Positions 35,535 to 45,367 are shown, counted from the first letter of the stretch. The stretch is 64,000 nucleotides of DNA from Maribacter luteus (GCF_009674825.1 NZ_WKJH01000002.1:310001-374000); one strand, 5' to 3'. Notes: generated from the letters alone by a model not told the origin. Numbers and translations are program-made.

Positions 35535-35594
35535 ATTTTATACTATTAATTGTTAGAAAATTACGTTGGCAAACTTACACCGGAATTATTGAAA

Positions 35595-36071
35595 TTAATC
35601 CGCACTGAGAACAATAGGTATCCTAAATTTTGCCTTTACCGGGATACCTCTCTTCAATGCTGGTGCCAAGGGCGGTAAATTCTTCAGGCTTTGCGAAATA
35701 ATACCATCGAATTCGGGCATAAAATCATTGATGGTCCTATCCTTTGCAATATTGAGTACGGTCATTTTACCCTCTTGATCCACTAAAAAATCTACCTGAA
35801 CTATTGTATCCATATCAGGACCAATAACAAATTCATACCCATTTAAGGTAGCTGCCATATGATTGAGTAATTCCGTTTCAAAACACTCTTTTTGAAATGC
35901 TTTTGAGGTTGATTCATCACAATTTTCAAATAACGGATAATTGTCTACATCGTTCCAATCTATGGCCTGCATTTCCTTATTGACCAATTTTTGGGTCTTT
36001 GCCTCCTTCGATTCGAACAAATCACAGGAAAGGCAAGAGCATAAAAGTAGTATGGTGAAAAACTTTCTCAT
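35595..36071 (-). CDS. lipoprotein with TonB C-terminal-like domain
   Basis: This 158-residue protein has a lipoprotein signal (MRKFFTILLLCSCLSCD, lipobox Cys about 16). Its C-terminal domain (about 70-155) has the TonB-C-like pattern VQVDFLVDQEGKMTVLNIAKD, LPPLAPALKRGIPV and a final hydrophobic strand. I use the ATG at 36071 since the 29 upstream residues lack similarity and would hide the signal peptide. It lacks the proline-rich linker of true TonB, so an envelope role other than energy transduction is likely. Confidence 0.72.
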   Translation of the reverse strand: MRKFFTILLLCSCLSCDLFESKEAKTQKLVNKEMQAIDWNDVDNYPLFENCDESTSKAFQKECFETELLNHMAATLNGYEFVIGPDMDTIVQVDFLVDQEGKMTVLNIAKDRTINDFMPEFDGIISQSLKNLPPLAPALKRGIPVKAKFRIPIVLSAD

Positions 36072-36195
36072 GAACCCAATTTCAAGGGGGAAATTACGAT
36101 TTTTTTGGGGAAATTTATCTTGACGAACCCCCAATAAATAAAATAAGACATGTAACAATTACCCCTTATCTTCGTCAAACGATAAATACTATTAC

Positions 36196-36711
36196 ATGGA
36201 TATTGCTTTACTGATTTTCGGATTTATTTTTATGTTGATCGGGATTCTTGGGAGTTTTCTTCCCGTTTTGCCCGGTCCGCCTATTAGTTGGATCGGACTT
36301 CTACTATTATACCTGACCAAAGCCATACCTGATGACTGGGTCTTCTTGGGCATTACCCTCGTAATTGCACTTGTTGTATTTGCGCTGGATTATATTATTC
36401 CCGCCGTTGGGACCAAAAAATTCGGAGGCACAAAAGCTGGAATGCTCGGAACGACCATAGGGTTGTTGGTTGCCTTAATTTTTCCGGTTTTAGGACCTTT
36501 CGGTATCATCATATGGCCCTTTATCGGAGCATTGGTGGGGGAACTTCTTAACAAAGCGGATAAAAAAACGGCCACAAAGGCCGCTTTTGGTTCTTTTATA
36601 GGATTTTTGACCGGAACCTTTCTAAAATTCATGGTCACCATCGTGTATCTAGGTCTTTTTATCGCAACTGCATGGGAATATAAAGGAACATTGTTTCCTT
36701 ACTTCAATTAA
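36196..36711 (+). CDS. DUF456 membrane protein
   Basis: This 171-residue inner-membrane protein has about five hydrophobic segments. The DUF456 signature is LGSFLPVLPGPPISWIGLL near the N-terminus, then DYIIPAVGTKKFGGTKAG, and glycine-rich loops (FIGALVGELL, FGSFIGFLTGTFLK). No function is known for the family. It converges with the nitroreductase gene, with only 12 bp between the stops. Confidence 0.87.
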   Translation: MDIALLIFGFIFMLIGILGSFLPVLPGPPISWIGLLLLYLTKAIPDDWVFLGITLVIALVVFALDYIIPAVGTKKFGGTKAGMLGTTIGLLVALIFPVLGPFGIIIWPFIGALVGELLNKADKKTATKAAFGSFIGFLTGTFLKFMVTIVYLGLFIATAWEYKGTLFPYFN

Positions 36712-36723
36712 ATATTCCCAGAA

Positions 36724-37278
36724 CTATTCGAGCCAAACGACTTTCTCACTTATTGGTTTTCTTGTGCCTCTCGAGAGTTCTTCCTCATAATAACCCATGT
36801 ATAAAAATCCGAGGCACTTCTCCCCTTCGGCCAAATCAAAAAATTCATCCATGAAATCAATAAGTGGTGGAGAACTCCAATAGCAACCTATACCCATTTC
36901 AGTACAGGTTAGCCACATATTCTGAACGGCCATGGCAACGGCAGCCACTTCTTCCCATTCGGGTACGGATTCCTTGGGGTCCCTTTGCATACATATCGCA
37001 ATCACGGCAGCGGATTTAACGGGATACGTGCCTAACTTTTTAATCTTTACCTGTTGAGGGCGTTCCGCAATTTGCTGATACTTTTCAGATAAGAACTTAC
37101 CCAATTTTACCTTTGCCCCACCTTGAAGGACCTTAAATCTCCATGGCTCTGTGTTTTTATGGTTAGGGGCCCAATTCGCGGCCTCTAAAATCTGGTCCAA
37201 ATTCTTTTTCGGAATGGCCATATCTATATACTGTGGAGGAAAGACCGAACGTCTGTCCTTGATCAAGTCTTGAATCAT
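36724..37278 (-). CDS. nitroreductase-family FMN oxidoreductase
   Basis: This 184-residue flavoprotein is of the YdjA-type nitroreductase group. FMN-binding features are the RRSVFPPQY start, WAPNHKNTEPWRF, and the C-terminal loop EKCLGFLYMGY. Enzymes of this type reduce nitro compounds, quinones or enones with NAD(P)H. No partner gene indicates a substrate; the next gene on the same strand is the LysR regulator, 40 bp upstream, so the two may share a transcript. Confidence 0.85.
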   Translation of the reverse strand: MIQDLIKDRRSVFPPQYIDMAIPKKNLDQILEAANWAPNHKNTEPWRFKVLQGGAKVKLGKFLSEKYQQIAERPQQVKIKKLGTYPVKSAAVIAICMQRDPKESVPEWEEVAAVAMAVQNMWLTCTEMGIGCYWSSPPLIDFMDEFFDLAEGEKCLGFLYMGYYEEELSRGTRKPISEKVVWLE

Positions 37279-37318
37279 GTTTTTTTATTTAGGTTCTAAA
37301 ACTACTATTTTCCATGGC

Positions 37319-38203
37319 TTACTTCAAAAGTAAATCCACACAATTTTTTAAAACTGGATTGGGGTTGTCCTTTTTCCATATTACGGATAACAATGCCCGT
37401 TGGTCAATTTGTTTCAATTCAATGAATTTTACCCGCATTCGAAAACCTGATTGCAAGGCAGTGGGTACAATGGCTATACCAAGATTATTCTCTACCAACT
37501 TAAATATGGTATGGGCATGTACTGTTTTGTGCGAAACCTTGGGCACGAAACCGGCATCGGAACAAATACTCATGATCGTCTCATAATAAAACGGACTGTA
37601 CTCCTTGCTGAACAAAATGAAATTATCATGGGCAAATTGATGCATTCCCTCATAATTACGGGTCAGCATGGGATAGCTCTCCGGTAACACCAATGAAAAC
37701 GTATCCTCATAGACCGTTGTCATTTGCAATGCCGCCGGAACCCTTGACAACCGTACAAACCCCAAGTCCAATTCATCCTTTAAAACAGCCTCGACTTGAT
37801 CCGTATTGGGCAGTTCCTCCAATGAAGTTTTTATTTTGGGGAATTTGTCTTTCAAATCCAACAGTAGGTTAGGGATTACATTATGCATCGCAGAACCCAA
37901 AAACCCGATTCGAATTTCTCCAGAGTCCCCTTCGCCGATCAACTGCAATTGCCTTTTCATCTCTTTTATCTGATGGAAAATATCCTCCGTCTTATTCTTT
38001 AGATAATGGCCAGCAGGAGTAAGTACTACTTTTTTCTTATCGCGTATAAAAAGCTGAACTTCAAGAATTTCCTCCATTTGTTTAATCTGCCTACTTAATC
38101 CCGGTTGTGAAATAAACAACTTCTCAGCAGCTTTTCTAAAATGGAGTTCCTCTGCCACTGCTAAAAAATAAGTAAAATGTCGAAGTTCTAATTGATAACC
38201 CAT
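37319..38203 (-). CDS. LysR-family transcriptional regulator, candidate hut regulator
   Basis: This 294-residue LysR-type regulator has an N-terminal winged helix-turn-helix (ELRHFTYFLAVAEELHFRKAAEKL, here residues about 5-65, with SQPGLSRQIKQME) and a LysR substrate-binding domain (about 92-290). I start at the ATG at 38203; 17 extra upstream residues do not fit the family. It is divergent from hutH with 77 bp between the starts, so it probably controls the histidine degradation operon, perhaps with urocanate as signal. This is inference from position. Confidence 0.88.
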   Translation of the reverse strand: MGYQLELRHFTYFLAVAEELHFRKAAEKLFISQPGLSRQIKQMEEILEVQLFIRDKKKVVLTPAGHYLKNKTEDIFHQIKEMKRQLQLIGEGDSGEIRIGFLGSAMHNVIPNLLLDLKDKFPKIKTSLEELPNTDQVEAVLKDELDLGFVRLSRVPAALQMTTVYEDTFSLVLPESYPMLTRNYEGMHQFAHDNFILFSKEYSPFYYETIMSICSDAGFVPKVSHKTVHAHTIFKLVENNLGIAIVPTALQSGFRMRVKFIELKQIDQRALLSVIWKKDNPNPVLKNCVDLLLK

Positions 38204-38219
38204 AATTATTATAACGTGA

Positions 38220-38227
38220 TATTTTTG
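38220..38227 (+). promoter_or_regulatory. -7 promoter element of the hut operon
   Basis: TATTTTTG matches TAnnTTTG and lies 53 bp before the hutH ATG in the divergent LysR-hut gap. Confidence 0.45.
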
Positions 38228-38260
38228 GTATTGGCAATTATCAAACTTAATCAATAAATT

Positions 38261-38277
38261 TATAGTATAAAACTATA
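38261..38277. promoter_or_regulatory. inverted repeat directly before hutH
   Basis: TATAGT-N5-ACTATA is a perfect 6-bp inverted repeat ending three bases before the hutH start. It could be an operator or an mRNA hairpin affecting ribosome access. It does not have the classical LysR T-N11-A spacing. Confidence 0.3.
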
Positions 38278-38280
38278 CCA

Positions 38281-39861
38281 ATGGTTTCATTACCAAAATC
38301 GTTCGCCTTAGGGGAAGATTGGCTAACGGCCAGTGCGGCTATTGCCATTGCAAATGGCGATTTGCAATTGACCCTATCCAAAAAAACACGTACAAAGGTT
38401 TCTGAAAGTTGGGAAATCGTCCGGAACATTGTTGAAAAAGGCCAACCGGTCTATGGCATAAATACGGGTTTCGGACCACTTTGTACTACCAAGATATCGA
38501 AAGCGGAAACGAAAATCCTCCAAAACAACATATTGCAAAGCCATAGTGTGGGCGTGGGTGAACCTATTGACAAGGAAATTGCAAAACTTATGCTCATTTT
38601 AAAGGCACATTCCCTTGCTAAAGGTTTTTCAGGAATTTCAGAGACCACGTTAGAGCGCATTATCTGGCATATTGAGCATAATGCCATTCCCTTAGTACCT
38701 TCCCAAGGTTCTGTAGGTGCTTCCGGGGATTTGGCTCCACTTTCCCATTTATTCCTTCCTTTAATTGGCTTGGGAAGATTGGAATACAAAGGTGAAATAC
38801 TTACTACTGATGAACTCTTCGAGAAAACAGATTTGCAGCCCTTGGAATTAGGGCCAAAAGAAGGACTTGCCCTAATCAATGGCACCCAATTTATAGCGGC
38901 ACATGCCATTAAGGTAGTTGAAAAAATGCACAGCTGCCTATCACAGGCAGATATCATCGGTGCTATGATGATTGAAGGACTACAAGGTTCCATAAAACCT
39001 TTCTACAATGAACTACATGCCTTAAGACCCTATAAAGGCAATGTGCACGTAGCGAAGAGAATAAAACGCTTATTAAAAGGCTCTGAAATCATGGAGGCCC
39101 ATGCTTTTTGTGAACGGGTTCAAGATCCTTATTCTTTACGTTGCATTCCCCAAGTACACGGAGCTTCCCGAAATGCTTGGTTGCATCTGAAGGAATTATT
39201 GGAGATTGAATTGAATTCGGTTACCGATAATCCCATAATCATTGACGACGAGCTCACCATTAGTGGTGGAAGTTTTCACGGTCAGCCTTTGGCCATGGCC
39301 TTGGATTATGCCTGTCTCGCTGCCTCGGAAATAGGGAACATCTCAGACCGAAGAATCTACCTTGCTTTGGAAGGCAATAGTCCCGGGGTGCCTAAATTAC
39401 TGATGCAGGATACCGGGATCAATTCCGGTTATATGATCCTGCAATATACAACTGCAGCATTGGCCAGTGAAAACAAGGGTTTATGTTATCCTTCAAGTGC
39501 GGACAGCATTCCTACTTCGTTGGGACAAGAAGACCATGTGAGCATGGGTTCGATCAGCGGACGAAAAGCCTTGCAAGTACTTGAAAATGTTGAGAAGATC
39601 TTAGCCATTGAACTTTTGACCGCAGCACAGGCCTTTGAGTTCAGGAAACCCTTAAAATCGGGTATTTTATTGGATGAAGTTCATAAGGCAGTTCGCGAAA
39701 AAGTACCTTTTGCAGCTAAGGACAGGGTATTTGCCGATGACATAGCGATTGGCATAGAAATGATAAAGGACAAGACCATCATCAAAACCATCGAGAAAAC
39801 GAAAAAGGAGAAAAAGATTTCATTCAAGACTCCGTTTTCCAATGAATTTGAAGTATTTTAA
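38281..39861 (+). CDS. hutH: histidine ammonia-lyase
   Basis: HutH deaminates histidine to urocanate, the first step of histidine degradation, in the cytoplasm. The 526-residue enzyme has the self-forming MIO cofactor triad Ala147-Ser148-Gly149 in GSVGASGDLAPLSH and further conserved regions GINTGFGPLC, NGTQFIAAHA and SGGSFHGQPLAMALD. It is the first gene of the hut operon; hutI begins right after its stop. Confidence 0.95.
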   Translation: MVSLPKSFALGEDWLTASAAIAIANGDLQLTLSKKTRTKVSESWEIVRNIVEKGQPVYGINTGFGPLCTTKISKAETKILQNNILQSHSVGVGEPIDKEIAKLMLILKAHSLAKGFSGISETTLERIIWHIEHNAIPLVPSQGSVGASGDLAPLSHLFLPLIGLGRLEYKGEILTTDELFEKTDLQPLELGPKEGLALINGTQFIAAHAIKVVEKMHSCLSQADIIGAMMIEGLQGSIKPFYNELHALRPYKGNVHVAKRIKRLLKGSEIMEAHAFCERVQDPYSLRCIPQVHGASRNAWLHLKELLEIELNSVTDNPIIIDDELTISGGSFHGQPLAMALDYACLAASEIGNISDRRIYLALEGNSPGVPKLLMQDTGINSGYMILQYTTAALASENKGLCYPSSADSIPTSLGQEDHVSMGSISGRKALQVLENVEKILAIELLTAAQAFEFRKPLKSGILLDEVHKAVREKVPFAAKDRVFADDIAIGIEMIKDKTIIKTIEKTKKEKKISFKTPFSNEFEVF

Positions 39862-39921
39862 ATGTTGCTTTCTATAATTCCCGCTTTAGCGGAAAAGTAT
39901 TTTACATCAAAACCCAAAAAC

Positions 39922-41169
39922 ATGAAACTCATAGGCCCATTTAAACAAATAATCCCGATGACAGGGCTCCCCACAAAAGGGGCTATCACCGACAATCAAT
40001 TGGAAATTGTGGCAGATGGCGGTATTCTTGTTGAAGGGGACCGCATTAAAACAATCGGAAAATTCGACGATTTAGTTAAAGTAACATCACTGAATGATAC
40101 CGAGATACACGAACTTAAAGGAGACCATACCTGCCTTCCTGGATTCATAGATGCGCATACCCATATCTGTTTTTCGGGATCCAGGGCCAATGATTATGCC
40201 ATGCGGAATTCCGGCAAAACGTATATGGAAATCTCCAAAGCCGGTGGTGGCATTTGGGACACGGTTACCCAAACCCGAAAAGCATCGCAAGAAACCTTGA
40301 CGAAGGGCATCGTTAAAAGAGCCAAAAGACATTTGGCAAATGGGGTGACCACCATTGAGGTCAAAAGTGGTTATGGACTATCCGTGGCCGAAGAACTTAA
40401 AATGCTCTACGCCATCAAAGATGCCGATGAACTGCTTCCTGTTGATTTGGTCTCGACCTGTTTGGCGGCACATATGGTCCCAAGGGATTTTGAAGGGAGT
40501 CCTGCTGAATATCTAGAACAAATCACACGTGAATTACTCCCTACACTTAAAGCCGAAAAACTTACAAATAGAATCGATGCTTTTATAGAAGAGGGCGCAT
40601 TTTATCCCTTACTTATTGAACCCTATTTCAACAAGGCAAAGGAACTTGGTTTCGACATTACCGTACACGCCGACCAATTCTCTACCGGCGGCAGTGAAGT
40701 CGCCATTAGATACAATGCCATAAGCGCGGATCATTTAGAAGCCAGTACGGATATAGAAATAAAGCTTTTGGCAAAGAGCAATGTTATCGCAACAGCACTC
40801 CCTGGGGCTTCAATCGGATTGGGTTGTAATTTCACCCCAGCACGTAAAATCCTGGATGCCGGTGGTGCTTTGGCCATAGCAAGTGATCACAATCCGGGTT
40901 CTGCCCCAATGGGCGATTTATTGACCCAAGCCGCCATTTTGGGCACATTTCAAAAATTGAGTAACGCTGAAGTTTTGGCGGGTATTACAACTCGGGCTGC
41001 TGCAGCTCTGAACTTAACGGATAGAGGACGATTATCATCGGGATGTTTGGCCGACCTCAGCATTTTCCACACTGCTGATTATAAAGAGATTTTATACAAT
41101 CAAGGAAACTTTAAACCATGCATGGTATGGAAAAAAGGAGCGTTGGCCTATAATAAACATAAGCACTGA
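39922..41169 (+). CDS. hutI: imidazolonepropionase
   Basis: HutI opens the imidazolone ring to give N-formimidoyl-glutamate, using a metal centre in the amidohydrolase fold. The 415-residue protein has the metal motif DAHTHICFSGSRANDY, HADQF, and SDHNPGSAPM at the C-terminal end of the barrel. I start at the ATG at 39922 (MKLIGPFKQIIPM) and reject the in-frame ATG at 39862, which adds 20 residues unlike the family. It is the second gene of hutHIUG. Confidence 0.94.
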   Translation: MKLIGPFKQIIPMTGLPTKGAITDNQLEIVADGGILVEGDRIKTIGKFDDLVKVTSLNDTEIHELKGDHTCLPGFIDAHTHICFSGSRANDYAMRNSGKTYMEISKAGGGIWDTVTQTRKASQETLTKGIVKRAKRHLANGVTTIEVKSGYGLSVAEELKMLYAIKDADELLPVDLVSTCLAAHMVPRDFEGSPAEYLEQITRELLPTLKAEKLTNRIDAFIEEGAFYPLLIEPYFNKAKELGFDITVHADQFSTGGSEVAIRYNAISADHLEASTDIEIKLLAKSNVIATALPGASIGLGCNFTPARKILDAGGALAIASDHNPGSAPMGDLLTQAAILGTFQKLSNAEVLAGITTRAAAALNLTDRGRLSSGCLADLSIFHTADYKEILYNQGNFKPCMVWKKGALAYNKHKH

Positions 41170-41174
41170 TCAAC

Positions 41175-43199
41175 ATGCAATCAAATAGCTTTTCCACAGA
41201 TTTCAAATCGCAAATACTGCAAGGTATTCCTTCTGAATTACCTTTGAAAAGGGAACGGAGTTCCACAATCAGTCACGCCCCAAAACGCAAGGACATCCTT
41301 TCTATTGAGGAAAAAAAATTGGCTATCGAGAATGCGCTCCGGTATTTCCCCAAAACCTGGCACGCCGAATTGGCCAAGGAGTTTGCCAGTGAATTGAGCA
41401 TGTACGGCAGAATATATATGTATCGTTTTATTCCGGAATATGAAATGTTCGCAAGGGCCATTTCCGAGTATCCTGCCCAAACCCCTCAAGCAGCCGCCAT
41501 CATGTTAATGATCCAGAACAATCTGGATCCCGCTGTAGCACAACATCCCGAAGAACTAATTACCTACGGTGGTAATGGCTCCGTGTTCCAGAATTGGGCA
41601 CAATACCTGTTGGCTATGCAGTATTTGGCTTCGATGACCGAAGAACAGACTTTGCACATCTATTCGGGGCACCCCATGGGCCTTTTTCCCTCATCAAAAG
41701 ATGCACCAAGGGTCGTCGTAACCAATGGCATGATGATCCCTAACTACTCCAAACCCGACGACTGGGAAAAATACAATGCGCTCGGTGTAACCCAATACGG
41801 ACAAATGACGGCCGGTTCCTATATGTACATCGGCCCTCAGGGCATTGTCCATGGCACGGCAATTACGGTCATGAACGCCTTTAGAAAAGTATTGAAGAAG
41901 AACGAATCTCCCAAAGGAAAAATCTTCTTAACAGCCGGATTAGGGGGAATGAGCGGTGCACAACCAAAAGCAGGAAACATTGCCGGATGCATCACCATTT
42001 GTGCAGAAGTGAATCCTGCCGCGGCAAAAAAACGACATAAGCAGGGTTGGGTCGATGAGTTGATTGATGATATGAACCAGTTGGTGGCCAGGACCCTTAA
42101 GGCCATTGAGAACAATGAAGTAGTTTCTTTGGCATTTATCGGTAACGTGGTAGATGTTTGGGAGAAATTTGACAGTGAGAATATCTTCGTGCATTTGGGG
42201 TCGGACCAAACGTCTTTGCACAACCCTTGGTCGGGCGGATATTATCCTGTCGGAATGACTTTTGAAGCATCCAACGATATGATGGCGAATAACCCTGGCG
42301 CCTTTAAGGCACAAGTACAAAAATCATTACGAAGACAGGTTACTGCAATCAATAAACACGCCGCTAAAGGAACCTATTTTTTTGATTACGGCAATGCCTT
42401 CTTGTTGGAAGCCTCCCGTGCAGGAGCGGATATTATGGCCGAAAACAACATCGATTTCAGATACCCCTCCTATGTTCAGGATATTTTGGGGCCACTTTGT
42501 TTCGACTATGGTTTTGGTCCCTTTCGATGGGTCTGTACCTCAGGAAAGCCTGAAGACCTTCAAAAGACCGATACTATCGCCTTGAATGTCATGAAAGGGA
42601 TAAAAGAAGCTGCTCCGGAAGAAATTCAACAACAACTACAGGACAACATTACTTGGATCCAAGAAGCCGAGCAGAACAAATTGGTGGTTGGATCCCAAGC
42701 ACGTATTTTATATGCGGATGCCGAAGGCAGGGCAAAAATCGCGGAAGCCTTTAACAAAGCGATTAAGAATAAGGTGATTACCGCTCCCATAGTTTTGGGG
42801 CGGGACCATCATGATGTTAGTGGTACGGATTCCCCTTTTAGGGAAACCAGTAATATTTATGATGGTAGTAAATTCACGGCAGATATGGCCATACACAATG
42901 TAATCGGGGACAGTTTTAGAGGTGCCACCTGGGTTTCTATCCACAATGGTGGTGGTGTTGGCTGGGGCGAGGTAATCAATGGCGGATTCGGAATGGTCTT
43001 GGACGGGTCAGATGATGCCTCCAAACGTTTAAAGAACATGTTGTTCTATGATGTGAACAACGGAATTTCGAGGAGAAGTTGGGCCAGAAACGAAGAAGCC
43101 CTATTTGCTATAAAAAGGGAAATGGACCGCACCCCAGAACTTAAGGTCACGCTACCTAATTTAGTGGAAGAAAGAATGTTGGATAATTTATTCGATTGA
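41175..43199 (+). CDS. hutU: urocanate hydratase
   Basis: HutU uses tightly bound NAD as an electrophile to hydrate urocanate to imidazolonepropionate. This 674-residue protein is about 115 residues longer than Pseudomonas or Bacillus HutU and closer in size to the eukaryotic enzyme. Conserved regions include TYGGNGSVFQNW, MTAGSYMYIGPQGIVHGT, AGLGGMSGAQPKAGN and, near the C-terminus, HNGGGVGWGEVINGG. It follows hutI by 5 bp. Confidence 0.95.
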   Translation: MQSNSFSTDFKSQILQGIPSELPLKRERSSTISHAPKRKDILSIEEKKLAIENALRYFPKTWHAELAKEFASELSMYGRIYMYRFIPEYEMFARAISEYPAQTPQAAAIMLMIQNNLDPAVAQHPEELITYGGNGSVFQNWAQYLLAMQYLASMTEEQTLHIYSGHPMGLFPSSKDAPRVVVTNGMMIPNYSKPDDWEKYNALGVTQYGQMTAGSYMYIGPQGIVHGTAITVMNAFRKVLKKNESPKGKIFLTAGLGGMSGAQPKAGNIAGCITICAEVNPAAAKKRHKQGWVDELIDDMNQLVARTLKAIENNEVVSLAFIGNVVDVWEKFDSENIFVHLGSDQTSLHNPWSGGYYPVGMTFEASNDMMANNPGAFKAQVQKSLRRQVTAINKHAAKGTYFFDYGNAFLLEASRAGADIMAENNIDFRYPSYVQDILGPLCFDYGFGPFRWVCTSGKPEDLQKTDTIALNVMKGIKEAAPEEIQQQLQDNITWIQEAEQNKLVVGSQARILYADAEGRAKIAEAFNKAIKNKVITAPIVLGRDHHDVSGTDSPFRETSNIYDGSKFTADMAIHNVIGDSFRGATWVSIHNGGGVGWGEVINGGFGMVLDGSDDASKRLKNMLFYDVNNGISRRSWARNEEALFAIKREMDRTPELKVTLPNLVEERMLDNLFD

Positions 43200-43201
43200 T
43201 T

Positions 43202-44152
43202 ATGGCTATTTACAAAAAAGCAAATCCCAAAATCTGGTCGGGCAGAACCTCTGACCAACGACTTTATATGCATGAAAAGATAAAATGCGGCCCTATTGAG
43301 TCTATTTCACCGCATTCCATTGCCCTATTGGGTTATGAATGTGATGAGGGCGTAAAACGCAACCAAGGTAGGGTCGGGGCTGTTGACGGTCCGAATGCCA
43401 TCAGAGCACAACTAGGAAAAATGCCCAATCATCTGGATTCAAAAACAGAGGTTTACGACTGTGGTACTATCCAATGTATCAAAGGGGATATGGAAGTTAC
43501 CCAAAACAAATTGTCCCAAATGGTGAGTAAATCGCTTACCAAAAACGCCCTCCCGATAATCTTGGGTGGCGGACATGATATCGCATACGGACATTACAAT
43601 GGTTTGGCCGATCATATCGGAAAAAGGAAAACTATCGGCATTATTAATTTTGATGCCCATTTTGATTTACGATCAGTTGAAAACGGCCCTAATTCAGGAA
43701 CTCCTTTTTACCAAATCGCGCAGGATTGCAATGCCAACGGAACTCCCTTCAAATATCTGTGTTTGGGCATACGCCCGGATTCCAATGATAAAAACCTATT
43801 TGAAACCGCCATAGACTTAGAGGTTGAATTCTTAAGGAATACCGAATTCAATATACAGAAGTTGAAAACCGTATCAAGGGTCATTAAAAAATTTATTAGT
43901 GGAGTAAACCATGTGTACGTGACCATTGATTTAGACGGATTTTCTTCCGCCTATGCCCCTGGGGTAAGTGCGGCATCACCCATGGGTTTTTCGCCTGATA
44001 TCGTGTTACGATCTTTAGGGACGATCATCAAATCCAAGAAATTACTGGGAATGGATATTGCCGAGATGAACCCAACCTATGACATTGACGATCAAACGGC
44101 GAAACTTGCAGCATCATTGATACATTTTGTGATACACAGAATTTCGGAATGA
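43202..44152 (+). CDS. hutG: formimidoylglutamase
   Basis: HutG hydrolyses N-formimidoyl-glutamate to glutamate and formamide. It is an arginase-family enzyme of about 316 residues with a binuclear manganese site: GGGHDIAYG, NFDAHFDLR and TIDLDGF carry the ligands. I choose the ATG at 43202 instead of the overlapping TTG at 43196. It closes the four-gene pathway, so glutamate is formed without a formylglutamate step. Confidence 0.92.
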   Translation: MAIYKKANPKIWSGRTSDQRLYMHEKIKCGPIESISPHSIALLGYECDEGVKRNQGRVGAVDGPNAIRAQLGKMPNHLDSKTEVYDCGTIQCIKGDMEVTQNKLSQMVSKSLTKNALPIILGGGHDIAYGHYNGLADHIGKRKTIGIINFDAHFDLRSVENGPNSGTPFYQIAQDCNANGTPFKYLCLGIRPDSNDKNLFETAIDLEVEFLRNTEFNIQKLKTVSRVIKKFISGVNHVYVTIDLDGFSSAYAPGVSAASPMGFSPDIVLRSLGTIIKSKKLLGMDIAEMNPTYDIDDQTAKLAASLIHFVIHRISE

Positions 44153-44284
44153 CCCTATAAAAATATACTTTAGTCCAAATAATGCAGCTATGGGCATTTT
44201 CTATATATCTCATTTAAACTTAAATACTTATTTTTAATATGGACAAGTGGCAATAAACCTAATTTCCCGTTAAACCATATCACT

Positions 44285-44701
44285 TTGAAAACTAGGACCA
44301 AACTTAAAATAATCGGATTTCTACTAGTTCTTACCTCAAGTATTTCCTGCTCGGAATCTGACCAGCCTATAGGAAAATGGGATGACAATATTAAACTCTC
44401 ACAAAAAGAAGTCCAACTCTGTGTTGACAATGATTCCATCGTTATCATAACGGAAGGATCCTGGTGGTGGATTGATGGCATCTACTTGAACGGCTCTTCA
44501 AGTTTCGACAGAAATGAAATCGACACTACTGCCGAGAATTTTATCATAGACGAAATCGAATATAGAATCGAAAGGAAAAATGCAACCGAAATATATATCG
44601 AAATGGCCAAAAACGAAACAGGTATCGAAAGGAAACTTATGATCGCATTACAAGCCGGAAATTATTTCGATAGCATAACAGTCTCACAATCTAGTAATTG
44701 A
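44285..44701 (+). CDS. hypothetical lipoprotein, 138 aa
   Basis: It has a lipoprotein signal (hydrophobic stretch then SISC) and a beta-rich mature part with WWWIDGIYLNGSS and repeated strand-like segments. The likely start is the TTG at 44285, since no ATG precedes the signal peptide. The stop TGA overlaps the next gene's ATG by one base, so the two lipoproteins are translationally coupled. I know no function. A preceding stretch of about 130 bp after hutG has no gene. Confidence 0.55.
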   Translation: MKTRTKLKIIGFLLVLTSSISCSESDQPIGKWDDNIKLSQKEVQLCVDNDSIVIITEGSWWWIDGIYLNGSSSFDRNEIDTTAENFIIDEIEYRIERKNATEIYIEMAKNETGIERKLMIALQAGNYFDSITVSQSSN

Positions 44702-45261
44702 TGATGTCAGTGAAAAACATGTTTTTTATACTTTTTGCCTTCTGCCTACTTACAGGGTGTAAGGAAAAGGCATTATCCCATCGTGAATCTGTATATAAAT
44801 ACTATAACGCCAGGAACACAGGTAACTATAAGGAACTAAAAACACTTATACACGATAGTATAACACTCATTTCAGGAGATTATGTTATGCCTTATAACCT
44901 TGATAGTTTTTATGGACAATTTAAATGGGACTCCATTTTCAGATCGTCTTATGAAGTAATCGATATAGAGGAAAACGACAATCAGATTATCGTTACCATA
45001 GCCCAGAATAATATGCGTAATACGTTTTTAAAAAATAACCCTTTGGTGTACCTTCAAAAAATCTCTTTTACTTCAGGGAAAATCTCAAAAATTGAAGAAT
45101 TGGAATCCATAGGTGCCAATTGGAACATCTGGAACAAGGAGAAAGATGCTTTAGTGGATTGGATTAAAAACAACCATCCCGAACTCGATGGTTTCAGTAA
45201 TGATATGACCATGAACGGAGCGATAAATTATCTAAAGGCGATTAGGTTATATAGAAACTGA
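44701..45261 (+). CDS. hypothetical lipoprotein with NTF2-like features
   Basis: This 186-residue protein has lipobox LTGC (Cys about 20). The mature part begins with HRESVYKYYNARNTGNYKEL and continues with mixed alpha/beta segments, which resembles SnoaL/NTF2-like folds, but I could not confirm catalytic residues. It overlaps the upstream lipoprotein by one base (TGATG); the pair is probably an operon. The function is unknown. Confidence 0.6.
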   Translation: MMSVKNMFFILFAFCLLTGCKEKALSHRESVYKYYNARNTGNYKELKTLIHDSITLISGDYVMPYNLDSFYGQFKWDSIFRSSYEVIDIEENDNQIIVTIAQNNMRNTFLKNNPLVYLQKISFTSGKISKIEELESIGANWNIWNKEKDALVDWIKNNHPELDGFSNDMTMNGAINYLKAIRLYRN

Positions 45262-45367
45262 TAAAAACACCCATGATTAAGCAAAAGTAAACCCAGACTC
45301 ATTGCTTCAATAGACAGTTTACATTAGCACTATCATAGCTAAGCCTTAGCCATCCATAATTCAATAA

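Noticed and set aside
39862-39921. Upstream in-frame ATG as start of hutI
   Set aside because: It directly follows the hutH stop, but the 20 extra residues do not resemble imidazolonepropionases; the ATG at 39922 gives a normal N-terminus.
41837-42320. Overlapping minus-strand ORFs of about 126-128 codons inside hutU
   Set aside because: Shadows of the well-conserved urocanate hydratase frame.
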